From Eleginops maclovinus (Eukaryota > Chordata > Actinopteri > Perciformes > Eleginopidae), in contig NC_086357.1 in assembly GCF_036324505.1 (NCBI RefSeq), positions 23,375,793-23,439,792 on the forward strand: a DNA stretch of 64,000 bases, given 5' to 3'. The notes beneath the pieces are model-generated. The model made no database searches. It saw only the letters and a list, made by a program, of their open reading frames with translations, and was not told the DNA's origin. This document shows, piece after piece, positions 1 through 11,200 of this stretch (position 1 is its first letter; each line of letters begins with the position of its first letter). The position numbers and the translations under genes are program-made.

Positions 1-1757
1 AGAAAGAGCTTTGACTCTGGAAGGTGGGATCCTCTGGGAGAAACTGTCTGAATAGATTTGCAGCCTCCTTCTGAACTTCTGTCACACCCCAGTCCTGTGC
101 CATCTTGAGAATGCAAGGGGTCGAGGAAAGTGTAAATTTGATCTGTCTTGTGTAGAAATATCTGAAATGTAAAACATTTGCATTAGCAAGGTTCAGGTGT
201 TTCTAACTTACGCTAGAGATCGAAAAAAATCAAAGGGTGGCAAATCTACATTTTCTTTTATGTCATTCGATCTCACTCGTACACAGTTTACTTATTTTTG
301 TATTTTACTTTCAACATTATGTCACTTGCACTATTTTACTTCTTCATTTATTTTGTCTTAAGTGTGTTGCGCTGTGGGGCCTGTCGTGTGCCTACTGTGG
401 AGGATATCATAAGGCTTTGAGACAATCAGATGTAAAAAACAGTATTTATGATGAAAGTAGTAAATCCGTCAGATTTGAACCAAACATGACAGGACGGTTA
501 AGATGTTCTTTGCCCAAAAACAACACAGTGTATTGTACAAGTCAGCATAAAGCCTTTGAATCTTTGGAAACTTCTGGAAGCAGTTACACGTTTTGGTTTA
601 CCTGACAAATGTGTTGGCGTGCTCACTGCAGTTAGAAGTGGTATCAATGGTGAGGTTGCTGAAGTCTGGCTGTGAGTTCAGAGAGAGGATGAGGCTGTGA
701 GCACAGATCGTCTCAGAGGTGTTGTTGTGCACCACCACTCTGATGTTCATGTCACAGTCACGTCCGCTGTCAAACAACTCCCCCAGCTGATGGGAGAGAC
801 TCGTGTTGTGGTCAAAATCATACTCACGGTTCAAATCGCTGTTGATCTGTTCTGGTTTTGATAGAAACATATGTGGGGTAAGTGAGTGAGAGGAATTGCC
901 ATCTAACTTTTTTGTATCATGTTTTTCTCCTTGGACAAGTCTTGCTTAAAAATGTGTCGCCTTACCTTTTAGGCAGCGAACACCAGCCTGTCTAGAGGGA
1001 CCACAGTGCGAGGGGGACTCTGCACTATAATAACATAGAAGCAGGCTCTTCTCTGCTCCAGTACAGAGCACAGTGTTCATCAAGAATTTTCCTTTCCCTA
1101 ACACAAAAGCAATACAAACATATTAAGCATTGGAGTTCAGATCCTTTACTAAAGTAAAAGTATTAACACAATGTTAAAGTCCTGCATTGGAAATGTTACT
1201 AAGTTAATAATGTCAGTATCATTTGGGAAACTTAATACATTCAAAGTGAAGTATTAAGGTATTAAAAGCAAATTACTCAATTCAGAAAAATGTATTGTGA
1301 CTGTTGTGTTAGTGGATATTATATATTTTAATTGTTATTTCTGCATTAATCTTGAGTTTGAGTGAGAAACATGAAATATTTCAGTGCAAAAATGTTTGTT
1401 TGTAAAGTAAAAAGTAACTTAAGCAGGCAGATAAATGTAGTGGAGGAGACAGAAAGAAAATACTCAAGGAAAGTAGAGTAACCTAAAGAAACTGAGAGGC
1501 AACATGAATTCCACGTTGTTTGTTTTTTACAGAGGATATTTGCGTTTTAAGGGGTCAAAGGTTACCGGTGCCAAATTGAGGTGTAGTTAGAGCTTCTATT
1601 GCACCAGGGAAATGGAGCTGGCGACACACGACATGAGCGTCAGTTATGTCCCAGTAGCTATTACACACAGTTCCCCAGACTCCCTTTAGAAAGATCTCCA
1701 CACGGCCCTCAGCATTGTCTTGACCACCAACCAGCCTGACAGATCCTTCCTCTTGAC
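1..1757 (-). CDS. lgals3bp: Galectin-3-binding-protein-like secreted SRCR-BTB protein, partial (5' part, runs off the left edge)
   Basis: Four minus-strand exons fit GT-AG splicing and one frame: 1757-1566, 1097-966, 851-602 and 161-1 (continuing beyond the window). The first two encode an SRCR domain (begins GSVRLVGG, contains WGTVCN and ends AGVRCL). The third starts a BTB/POZ domain (EQINSDLNREYDF, then CDMNIRVV). The fourth continues it (RYFYTRQIKFTLSS, then FLPEDPTFQ), as in vertebrate galectin-3-binding proteins, which follow SRCR with BTB and BACK. That family is secreted, glycosylated and binds galectins and matrix. Sequons such as NNTS and NLT are visible. The signal-peptide exon was not found with confidence. 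A hydrophobic stretch at about 3150-3093 ends in a perfect donor in the right phase (LSFLQSADFLLFILTSG) but has no ATG in that frame. Fish carry several lgals3bp paralogues, so the exact paralogue is uncertain. Confidence 0.85.
162..601 (-). other. Intron 3 of the lgals3bp-like gene
   Basis: This sequence separates the BTB exon ending at 602 (donor CAG|GTAAAC) from the exon starting at 161 (acceptor TTTACATTTCAG). The phase-2 junction restores an arginine in TFVRYFY. A 122-codon plus-strand open frame across it has no recognisable domain and is taken as chance. Confidence 0.7.
1133..1500. repeat. Degenerate 'AAGTAAAAGTA' interspersed repeat in an intron
   Basis: The stretch contains repeated pieces such as CAGATCCTTTACTAAAGTAAAAGTA and AAAGTAACTTAAGCAGG. 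Similar pieces recur at 3500-4440, 14930-15060 and 55380-55815 and are common in teleost DNA. Probably decayed non-autonomous transposon sequence; the family was not assigned. Confidence 0.45.
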
Positions 1758-2067
1758 CTAAAGAGAAAGAATAATAACGTTACGTCCTCTGAGGCCGATG
1801 ATGGTTACTCCAAAAGATGAAAAAGAAAACATATTTTCATTCGTCAACAATGTCTGGATATGTTTATGCTATGAGCTGAGGCTTTGCTTTTCCCTCATTC
1901 CTTAAATAATGTCAATGTTTAATGTAGAAGGTATGTGACTTCTGGATGACTACAGTGAACTTGGTTTTTGAATATCATTTAAGATATTTGAGTGTCTTTA
2001 TTTGAGATGCAAAAAGAAAACAAAGCCTCACAGGACGGTGGGTAATTACCTAAAAGGTTAATGTCAG

Positions 2068-2298
2068 TGGACCAGTCAAAGTCCAGATCTGAATCCCATC
2101 GACAAGCACTGTTTGAAAGCTGCCCTCCGCAAACATCATCCAACAAGCCTGAACAACCTGGAGCAAATCTGCCAAGAGACAGAAATCCCTCCTAACAGTC
2201 GCCAAGCTGGTAGATACTTTCCCAACAGACTTAAGGATTTTAATTGCAGCAAATGGTGGCTCTTTCCAGTACTAATGCATAGGGGGTTCAATACTTAA
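2068..2298 (+). pseudogene. Tc1-like transposase C-terminal remnant
   Basis: One open stretch encodes WTSQSPDLNPID followed by a degenerate Tc1 C-terminus. It matches the WPSQSPDLNPIE motif that holds the third catalytic acid of Tc1/mariner transposases, but here the glutamate is aspartate. The N-terminal DNA-binding part and the first two acids are absent upstream. Read as a dead fragment in spacer between the lgals3bp-like gene and armh1. It is far more decayed than the element at 15065. Confidence 0.75.
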
Positions 2299-3480
2299 TA
2301 GATCTGCTGATGGATAATTCATTTATAACGTAAAACCATGAGTGTGCTTTTACAATACTGACTATATTGGGTAGATTTTATACGAACAATTTATAATCCA
2401 GACAAATCTGATATGTTCCCCTGATGTGCGATGCAGCAGCCTCTTTTTATCTGTAGGGTTATGTCACTTGACCTGCCCACTACGCAACTCAAACACACAT
2501 GTTTAGTTTGTTAGTTTTCTAGAAGATAAGATGGTTCTCTGGGGTGAATGTATTTTTTTTTCGGCAAACTTTGCTTGAACATAAAACAGCACTTTATCTT
2601 CAGAAGTTAGGCGTTTACTCACCAGCAGACAAGCTTACGCTCAAGGAAAGAAAGCAAACTAAGAAAAACGTATTTTCTTTCATGTTTGGATCACTCTGGA
2701 AACATAACACAAGGAACAACTCTTAGATTCAAACATTTGTCAAAGTGAGTGTTCACAAAAGTCTCTTTACACACAGAGATAAGATTTTCAATTACATTTG
2801 ATAGCCCTTTTTAGGATTTAGAAACGTTTTATGAAGCCAGACATAGCATCACTAGAGAGCAATGAAAGACCATGTTTTTGTAGCAGTGTTGGTTCTGAAG
2901 GGGAAAACCGTTATACTTTATGAGGGCTTAATATACACAACATGCAAATAGTATTTTGCTAATCATCTATCTATGTCATGACAGGAATGTTGCACCACAA
3001 TGACACACTGATATTTTGATCCTATGTGTCTGTGTACCCAAAACTGGTTGAAAGCAATAAGTTTACTCTGGTGAAAGTGTGAAATAACTTACCAGAAGTC
3101 AAAATGAATAGAAGAAAGTCTGCTGACTGAAGAAATGATAGTGAAACTTTGAGAATAAACCATATACTATGTGGTTAATTTCTAGGAATAACCCCTCCCA
3201 ATAAAGGGGTGTTTCCCAGAAAATGTTTGGAAATCCATAGTTGATCCCCAGAACGGCCGTTTTACATTTCAAACCTCTACCACGGATGCTTATAAGTGAC
3301 CAAATAAATGCAGGAGTAACGTTTTTTACAGCATTGTGCATCATGTGAGGATTAACCCCGTAATTTGTGAACAACTGCACAAAGAAATAATCGCTGTAAT
3401 TCACATTTACCGTATTAAATGCAGGAAATTAACTTGCAATCCTATACATCTAATAATAAATGTTGTTTATACTCAAGTAA
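2299..3480. other. Spacer between the lgals3bp-like gene and armh1, no gene recognised
   Basis: AT-rich sequence with short open frames lacking family signatures. The only item of note is the possible upstream exon of the lgals3bp-like gene near 3093-3150 on the minus strand (hydrophobic, good donor, no start codon in frame). Confidence 0.5.
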
Positions 3481-3499
3481 AGTACAATTCTATCAAAAT

Positions 3500-4440
3500 A
3501 GCAGTGGTGGGAAGTAACTATTTGCTCAAGTACTTTTTTGACATGTATATGTTACTTGAGTTTTTCCTTTTTAAGCTACTTTACACTTGATGATATTGTA
3601 TAATGCAGTTCTGTATTATTAATCTACAAAGTATTTATAGTATCTACATTTGGTCCACATTGAAGCCTTTTTGTTAATCATTTGGTAAACCTTTGAACCA
3701 TGATTGTTTGTCTTTCTGCTAGCAGTGTGTTTTCTGCTGGACAATGTTAGAGGGACATAGAGTTAAGATTCTCCCATTCTTTAGACACTTTGGCAGACTT
3801 GACACCAGTACTCTTATTCTGTCGTACAAGAATATAATATTTCCTTCAATCAGCAGTGTGTCTGAGTTTTTATTTTGTTGTTACCTAATGTCTGCATAAT
3901 AATATAATACTGTGTTCCATTCTGCACAACCAGTGGTGGAGGAAGTAAAAGTTGAAATACTACAGATTGAAAATACTCTCCTATGGGTGATATTCCTTAA
4001 TTTAAAATCTTACTTAAAGTAAAAGTACAGAAGTATTATCAGCTAAATATACTTAAAGTACCAAAAGTAGAAGCACTTATTGTGTGCAATGTCCCATTTC
4101 AGAATGAGTACAAATGTGTCCTACAAAGTACGATACTTGAGGAAGTGTAGGCTCTTTGTGACTTTCCAACAATGTATATTTGCCTCTGAAATGTAGTAGA
4201 GAGTACAAGTATAGCAAGCATAGACGTATAAATTAAAAAAACTCAAGTAAAGTACTATTATGTCAACAAAAGTACTTAAATACACAGCTTGAGTACATAC
4301 AGTCTTGCAGTTACTCAGTCACTGGTTATTCGCCTTTGAAATGTAGTGGAGAAAAGTATAAAAGTGCTTTCAATGGAAATACTCAAGTAAAGCAGGCTAC
4401 TATATTGTCCAAATCTAACTAGGTAGGCCTCTGGTGTTTG
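3500..4440. repeat. Cluster of decayed 'AGTGGTGGAAGTA / AAAGTAC' repeats
   Basis: At least two copies are visible: one near 3504 (AGTGGTGGGAAGTAAC) and one near 3932 (AGTGGTGGAGGAAGTAAAAG). Both are followed by many ACTCAAGTAAAGTAC-like pieces, including 4246-4275 and 4379-4395. They resemble non-autonomous DNA transposon remnants frequent in fish. The cluster ends about 250 bp upstream of armh1. Confidence 0.5.
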
Positions 4441-4502
4441 AGGAAATGAAGCACTTATTTACCTCATTTTATACATCCATGGTTACCAGAGTTGGTGGGG
4501 GC

Positions 4503-4515
4503 GTCGCCATGCAAC
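4503..4515 (+). promoter_or_regulatory. Possible RFX X-box upstream of armh1
   Basis: GTCGCCATGCAAC resembles the X-box GTNRCC(N0-3)RGYAAC with one mismatch and lies about 190 bp upstream of the armh1 start codon. A nearby GGTTACC at about 4480 could be a second half-site. This is a motif guess only. Confidence 0.25.
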
Positions 4516-4704
4516 CATCAACTAAGTAAAAACGCAGTAGCTTTAAGTGGAGGGCAAATAAAACACTACAAAAATGTTTCATCATGATCAGTTTATCTTT
4601 TGCTTTTATAAGAAAGCTGGTGATGCATGTTTCTGATCTCTCGAGCAAAAGACGTCTCATACAAATAACTTTAAGCCGTGAAAACGAACCGGAGTGCAGA
4701 CAGG

Positions 4705-7702
4705 ATGTCAACACCGGAGGAAGAACAGGCGAACATCGGGACCGTGCTCACTTTTCTCCGGGAGTGGGACCGAGGTGACAGCAGAGTGCGCGGCCGCATG
4801 TTGACCGCCTTCCTGACCCGGAACACCGGGAGGAGGTTTTGTGATCGGAGCTGCAGTTCGCTCAGGTCTCCAGCCTCTTCCTGGCCCGGATCACCACCTG
4901 GATCCGACTCACGTATCCTCTCTATGTTCAGGCTCAATGTGGACGCCTGCATGAGCCAACACAAACTATATCAAACATATTTATTACCATTTACTATCAA
5001 TCAATGAATCTTCTGTACAAACTTCCCCTGAGACTAATGTCAAATGTGTGATATTGGGGTATAAAAATAAACTGTGATTGATTGTAGGCTATGTTTGATG
5101 CACTGGTGCTTTTAGCTTTATGTGCAGTCAAGGGAGGCTAAATGTATCATGTTTTTGTTCATTCATGTTATTCATCTTATCGTAAACAGACAGACAAATA
5201 ATCACCAACTGTTTCAGTAATTTCATGGAGAACTTGTGTTTTCAGACTGGAGATTCCCTGCTATTTTATATCATGATACATTGAATATCTTTTTGGTCCT
5301 GGAATGATAACCTATTCTTCAGAGACTGGAATTTGAGAAAATGAGATTGACATTGTTCACTATATTATGAAAATGTTGTTTCAAATTTACTAAATTTGGG
5401 CCAGACTATAAATATATGAATCAATAATTAAAATAATTGCCTAATACACAAATATTGTCTGTCGTTTTTTATTACAGTAAAAGCACACATTTACTATATT
5501 GTGGTTTAAATCGTTTAATGTGTAAGTCGTGAAAATTATTTATATCAACGGAGACTCAATCCTTCACTCTATACTCAGATACATGTTTGGGACTTTCTTG
5601 GGACTGCAGCTTAAAGCAATTGGGATTTTTCTCTCCGCATCAAACCAGTGAGTCAATATGAAACGCTGTATAACAATCTATAAAGTACTGTTTCTGCGAC
5701 TCGGAAGTCTTGTTTTTGACCCACTTTTCCTCAGTGATCAGTATCTGATGGAGTTCCTGGAGGATGGAGGAGTCCTCACTCTCCTGGACATCTTGAGCCA
5801 CTCTCAGAGCAAAGAGGAGCAGAAGGCTGAGGCCCTCCGCCTTCTGCTCACCGTGTCAGATGCTGGTCGCAAATACAAAGAGGTTATCTGTGAAAGCCAT
5901 GGTACATTGTATTAAGTTTCCCTGGAATACAAACACACTTCTTCATATAATCAGTCCTGCATAGCCGTATGTTATTTGCAACAAGAGGAATGTAAATACA
6001 CAAAATCGTAGTGAATTATCTGGCCGAAGAAAACAATCAGTATCAAGGAAACATTGACAACAAATGAGCAGTTTGATAAAAAGGCATATCTTCATACCTA
6101 TCAGTGTTATTTAAATGGTTGCAGGTTTGAAAGCATTAGAGGAATTCCTGACAAAGTCAAACACAGATGAAACCCAAGAGGCAGCTTGGGCCCTCCTGGA
6201 GTCTCTGTCGCGTGGAAACCCCAAATATGAAAACAAAGTCTACAAAGCCATGATTTCTCTCATGACTTGTACCTCTCCTAAGGCGCAGCAGCGGGTCCTG
6301 CACACCTTACACACTGTGCAGGTAGAGTATGAGAGTGCACACTAAGCCCTAAGCCTCTTACTAGTTTGCTCACTCACTTTGGCCGACATATGAACTCTTT
6401 TTTATGTGATCTACTTCTCACAGTCCAAAATGAAAACAGCCCATCACAGCATAGTAGAACCACTGCTGGGTTTGCTCAGGTCTCTGCACCTGGAGGTTCA
6501 GGATGAAGGTAAGAAAATAAAGTTTTACTTTGGTGAATGAGTTTTGTATTCCTACATTTTCTCTGAATGACACATTTATTCACAAGCTCTTTAGGCAGTG
6601 GTGGAAAATGTTATATCCTGTCATGAAAGATCACCTACTTATCTCCTTATGTGTATTCTGGCAGCTATACATCTGATATTGGACCTCAAGTGCTATGATG
6701 TGAGGCCGCTGCTGCTCAGGGGACTTGTGACTCTGCTGAGGCCGAATAAAGAAAAACTGCAGCAGCACCAGGATATGCAAGGTGACACTTTTATCATTGT
6801 TTTATTTTAGACTGGTAAGTGAGAGGGATTGTATTTCCATAAGGACTACTCAAGTTATGCTAATAATTCCACAATTTGTAATTTTCCACAAACCCAAACC
6901 CACTTCAGAAAGTGCAAGCATTTAGTTTTTTCTCTAACATTACATAAATGTTTATTAACGCCCTTCAGAGTCTGAGATAATCAAGACGACGGGATCTCTG
7001 CATGTGTTTGTGCAACAAGCTGCTGCTGCTAAAACTATACGGTTTGTGATAATACTCCATTATTCATTTATATTAATGGCATATTGCTTTTACAATGTCG
7101 TTTTGAATGTGTTGAAGTTTGTTGGCTGAAGACAGTGAAGAAGTTTCTCGTGAGCTTCTCTCTCTCGGAGTGATCCAACATCTTCTGTACGCTATGGGTA
7201 ACAGGGAACACACTGATGCCCAAATACAAGCCAGTCTGGCCTTAAAGGTACTTACTATACAAGCTTTCAGACAGACACATTGTATAAATATACTGTCACA
7301 CAACCACTTATACTTTCTTCTCTGCATAGCACTTCGTCCGCTCTTTCCCAGGTATTGAAGACCATGTGCAGAGAGGTATCGGCAGCACACTGTTTGCAGC
7401 TTTTATGGTAAGCTGTAACTAAAATATATATTACATTAATTAAAAAGGTCAATGAGAAGCTGCTAAAAGTCAATATTAACAGATTGAATCCCTGTCTTTC
7501 TACAGCACCAAGCTGACACTTTGTACATGAGTATGGATGAGACACAAGCAGAACTCTTTTTAACTAATAAGGTTAACATAACTGAAGGTAATGTATTGTT
7601 TTAAATGATGTGTTTCCCTCAGTTGTGGATAGAAGTAAGAATAATCGTTTTCTTTGTACATTTTGCATTCCAGTTTCGTGTGGTGACATCTCTGAAGGCT
7701 GA
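4705..7702 (+). CDS. armh1: Armadillo-like helical domain-containing protein 1, 11 exons, frame broken in exon 1
   Basis: Exons read as 4705-4912, 5579-5647, 5735-5901, 6125-6321, 6424-6508, 6665-6781, 6969-7041, 7118-7247, 7330-7407, 7506-7587 and 7674-7702, all GT-AG and phase-consistent from exon 2 on. Landmarks shared with human ARMH1 (from memory): FLEDGGVLTLLDIL, ETQEAAWALLESLSRGNPKY, YDVRPLLLRGLV, ELLSLGVIQHLLYAMGN. The predicted fold is an all-helical armadillo-like array; the biochemical role is poorly known. The exons sum to 1235 bases, one short of a multiple of three. From the ATG the frame gives MSTPEEEQ...TRNTGRRFCDR, but the conserved continuation ELQFAQVSSLFLARITTW lies in another frame starting at 4848, with TGA at 4842-4844 just before it. 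So a base is missing around 4840-4848 (real lesion, allele or assembly error). Candidate poly(A) signal at 8009-8014. mutyh starts 560 bp downstream on the same strand. Confidence 0.85.
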
Positions 7703-8260
7703 AAAAAAGTTACCCTAACATTTGTGTACATATTGTTTGTATGTGAAGATAGTTAAATTCCTAATTTGCTTAATAGTTTGTCTTTCATTGTGGAATTATT
7801 AAAACATTTAAAATATGACTTTATATGGTATTTCATGTTGAGTTGCACTATGTGATTATATATGAACAGTTTAATACACTTAATTTATATTAGTTTGCTT
7901 TACACACTTGACTCTCAGCTGTAATTTGGAGGTTTTTCACTGTTTCTCAAAGTATTTGCTAAAATACCGTTTTTTTATGTTTATTTTTAGTTATTTTTAA
8001 TATGCACAAATAAAATGCCTCCTGTAATGAAGGGATTAATAGTAAGGATAATCAATATGAAATTTAAATTGCACACTCACACAGCCTTTATACAATTTAG
8101 ATCTTGACCCGCCCACCGGATATGACGACACGGAGCTTCTGTTTCCTGGAAGCGGATTGGACGAGCAGCGGCAGTGTGCCTGAACGTGGCGGGAGCTAAC
8201 ATGAAGTAAACAAGAGTGGTCATGCTGTTTTCAGACACATGAAATAACTCAGAACTGTAC
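7703..8260. other. armh1-mutyh spacer: 3' end of armh1 and mutyh promoter
   Basis: The first 300 bases are AT-rich armh1 3'UTR or spacer with a candidate AATAAA at 8009-8014. From about 8100 the composition shifts to GC-rich, with CCCGCCCACC, an ETS-like TTTCCTGGAAG and an inverted CCAAT (GATTGG), as expected for a TATA-less housekeeping promoter of mutyh. Confidence 0.5.
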
Positions 8261-11200
8261 ATGCGGTGTTTGATAATGAGCAGGTTACGTTCAGCGATGA
8301 GTCAAGGAAAGAGAGCCGGACTGGAGATGGTGGAAACAGCCAAACCAAAGCGGAAGAGGTCAACGACATCTGTGAAAGAAGGTGGGCTTCTGTGTTGATG
8401 TTACTTAACTTATTAGGTTAGAAGCGAGACAGTAGTGAAGAGGACACAGCATGATGTCTGTCTACATTCTGCAACATCCTGAAGTCTGCATGAGGTTTTA
8501 TGGAAGAAATAATTGTACCTTTAAGATCTCAGTACAACATCCAGCAGTGGTTCAGTCAGTAGGGGCTTGGACTGGGAATTGTAGGGTCGCCGGTTCAAGT
8601 CCCTGAACAGACTTGAAATATGGAAAGTGGACTGCTACTCCCAGTTCACCTCCTAGGACCTGCTGTGGTGCCCTTGAGCAAGGCACAGGACACCTCCAAC
8701 CCCCCCTCCCCAGAGGACCAATTTCACTGTGTGTGCTCTGCTGTGTGCATGTATGTGACAAATAAAGAGGGTTTCACATGGACAGTGCCCAATAACAGCA
8801 ACACTTGCACAATGTAATGCAATGGAGAACAACCCACTACAAAAGATAGCTTTAATTCAGTAATGATGGCAAACTAAAATAACACATGTACAAATATTGA
8901 ACAAAATAGTGAAATTAAACTATTCCTAATTATTTTGGCACCCTTGGTCCTGGAGTGAGTTTCAAGGGGTCTCTTCTGAAACCTGTTTTGTTGATGTTTC
9001 TTCTCTGCATATATTTGAACCACCCTGGGATTTCTGATCAATATCTCATGCTTTAACATCAGTGTAAGGTACCCTGTTGTTAAAAGTCAGATTTGACTGA
9101 ATGACAGTTATGTTTTTGCTCTTCCAGAGGAGACCACAGACGCCTCCTCTCCTCGGTCCACATACCACACGTTCCATGATCCTGCAGATGTTGAGCTGCT
9201 GCGCTCTCAGCTCCTCCGCTGGTACGACGAGGAGCAGAGAGAGCTGCCCTGGAGGACTCTGGTAAAGAAACATTTATGCAACTGGTTGAGAAGAAATGTT
9301 GTATTATAGTTCATGTATATAGTTATAAGAGCCAGCTTTAGTTATGTATCACTACGACCCTGGGAAGAGTTGTTGTAAGTTGGTTCAGACATATGTTTAC
9401 TGAGCGTTCATGAAAGCTGCTTTTTTTTAATTCACAATATTGCTTTTATCATTTCTGTCAACCCTTACTTGATTCTTTCAGCGTTCTTTTTTTCATTTCT
9501 TGTCACTGTTTATATCCTAAAATTAAAACAATATGCAAAATAGTCCAAAATAAATCATTCAATATATTATTGCATGTGACTTAAATCATCCTTATATCAA
9601 ACTCCATTACCCATCCTTTGATTTTGCACATGTAAAACAATGCTGACATATTTAACTGACTGGCTTCTTGTTTTTTCTTCTACAGGCTGTGACAGAGTCA
9701 GACCTCAACATCAGGACATATGCAGGTAACAACAGGATTCCTGTCAAATTTACACATTTTAAACTTCTTCTGAACCTGTGAACGAAACGTTTCCTCTCTT
9801 GTTTTCAGTGTGGGTTTCAGAAATCATGCTGCAACAGACCCAAGTTGCCACAGTAATAGACTACTACAACAAATGGATGAAGGTATGCGTCTTCAAGCTG
9901 TTTCCACTCGCGTTATTGCTGCTCTTTTATATGTTTATTAGAATCAATATAGTTGCATTCCTGACGTATGCTAGACTGAACAAATAATCCCAATTAGGAG
10001 GATTTTTCAATCTTCTCAAGTAGGAATATTTTTGCTAACCAGTGACACAAGATCAAGCTTTGAAGTGAAGCACACATGTTATATGTAATACTGTATATTG
10101 CATGCTATATTTATCATTTGACCTCTTTCTTTAATTGTGTTCCAGCGGTGGCCCACGGTGCAGGATCTCGCTGCTGCTACTCTAGAGGTGATTACTAAAG
10201 CAGTCCCTGAAACTGTAGGGGTTTTAAAAAATGCCTTGATTTCAATTGAAATGTAAAAATGTCCTTTTATGTGTAGGAAGTGAACCAGATGTGGGCGGGT
10301 CTTGGCTACTACTCCAGAGGAAAACGACTGCATGAAGGAGCTCAAAAGGTCTGTGTTGAGTTTTGTAAATCAAACATCTCTTTGGCAAGTATCTGCATTT
10401 AAGTCTGATGCGTTCTGCATTTACTCTCAACTTGTGGATGAGTGCAGAGTTATGAAATGACTGCACGTAATATTTATTCAGTATGAAATACAGTGGGGTA
10501 TGTTGTTCATTGTCTCTCCTGTGTGTTGTAGGTGGTGTCAGAGCTGAAGGGGCAGATGCCTCGCACAGTGGAGAGTCTGCTGAAGCAGCTTCCTGGAGTG
10601 GGACGCTACACCGCTGCAGCTGTGGGCTCTATAGCGCTGGGTCAGGTGTGTTTCAAATACGCCTACTTGTATTGATTAGCCTGTGTATAATTTACTGTGA
10701 CTGTGATCCGATTTTTATTGTTTTGATTTTAGGATATATACAGACACAAAATTACAATTTAGAAAATGTAACGCAATCATAAAATGAGGTAATACATTTT
10801 TAAAATAATTTTACTTCCTCGTTTACCGCTGACGACTGAAAAGATCTCTGTTTCCTAGGTAACCGGAGCAGTGGATGGCAACTTGATTCGGGTGCTGTGT
10901 CGCCTGCGAGCCATCGGCGCTGACAGCACGAGTCCTGCAGTAACAGAGGCTCTCTGGTGAGACTGAACTTCAAACTAATATCCTCAAGTATGCTGGATTC
11001 TGACCTTGAGCCAAGCCATTACCTGTTTTAATGAAGTGGGCGGGACTACCGTGTAGTCAAGCATTGGTTTGTGGTATATGACTTCGAAGTTTTTCCTTTT
11101 TGGGCCGTTGCTTTCTTGGATATTTGTAACCAGAAGTCAGACAAGGGAGTGGAGCAAAGTGCAACTGAGCAATATATAAGATATTTTAAGGCGAACAAAA

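Noticed and set aside
237..605. 122-codon plus-strand open frame with a hydrophobic start
   Set aside because: It lies over an intron of the minus-strand lgals3bp-like gene, has no recognisable domain and overlaps the splice donor at 601.
4671..4964. 97-codon minus-strand open frame over armh1 exon 1
   Set aside because: It is the shadow of a GC-rich coding exon on the other strand.
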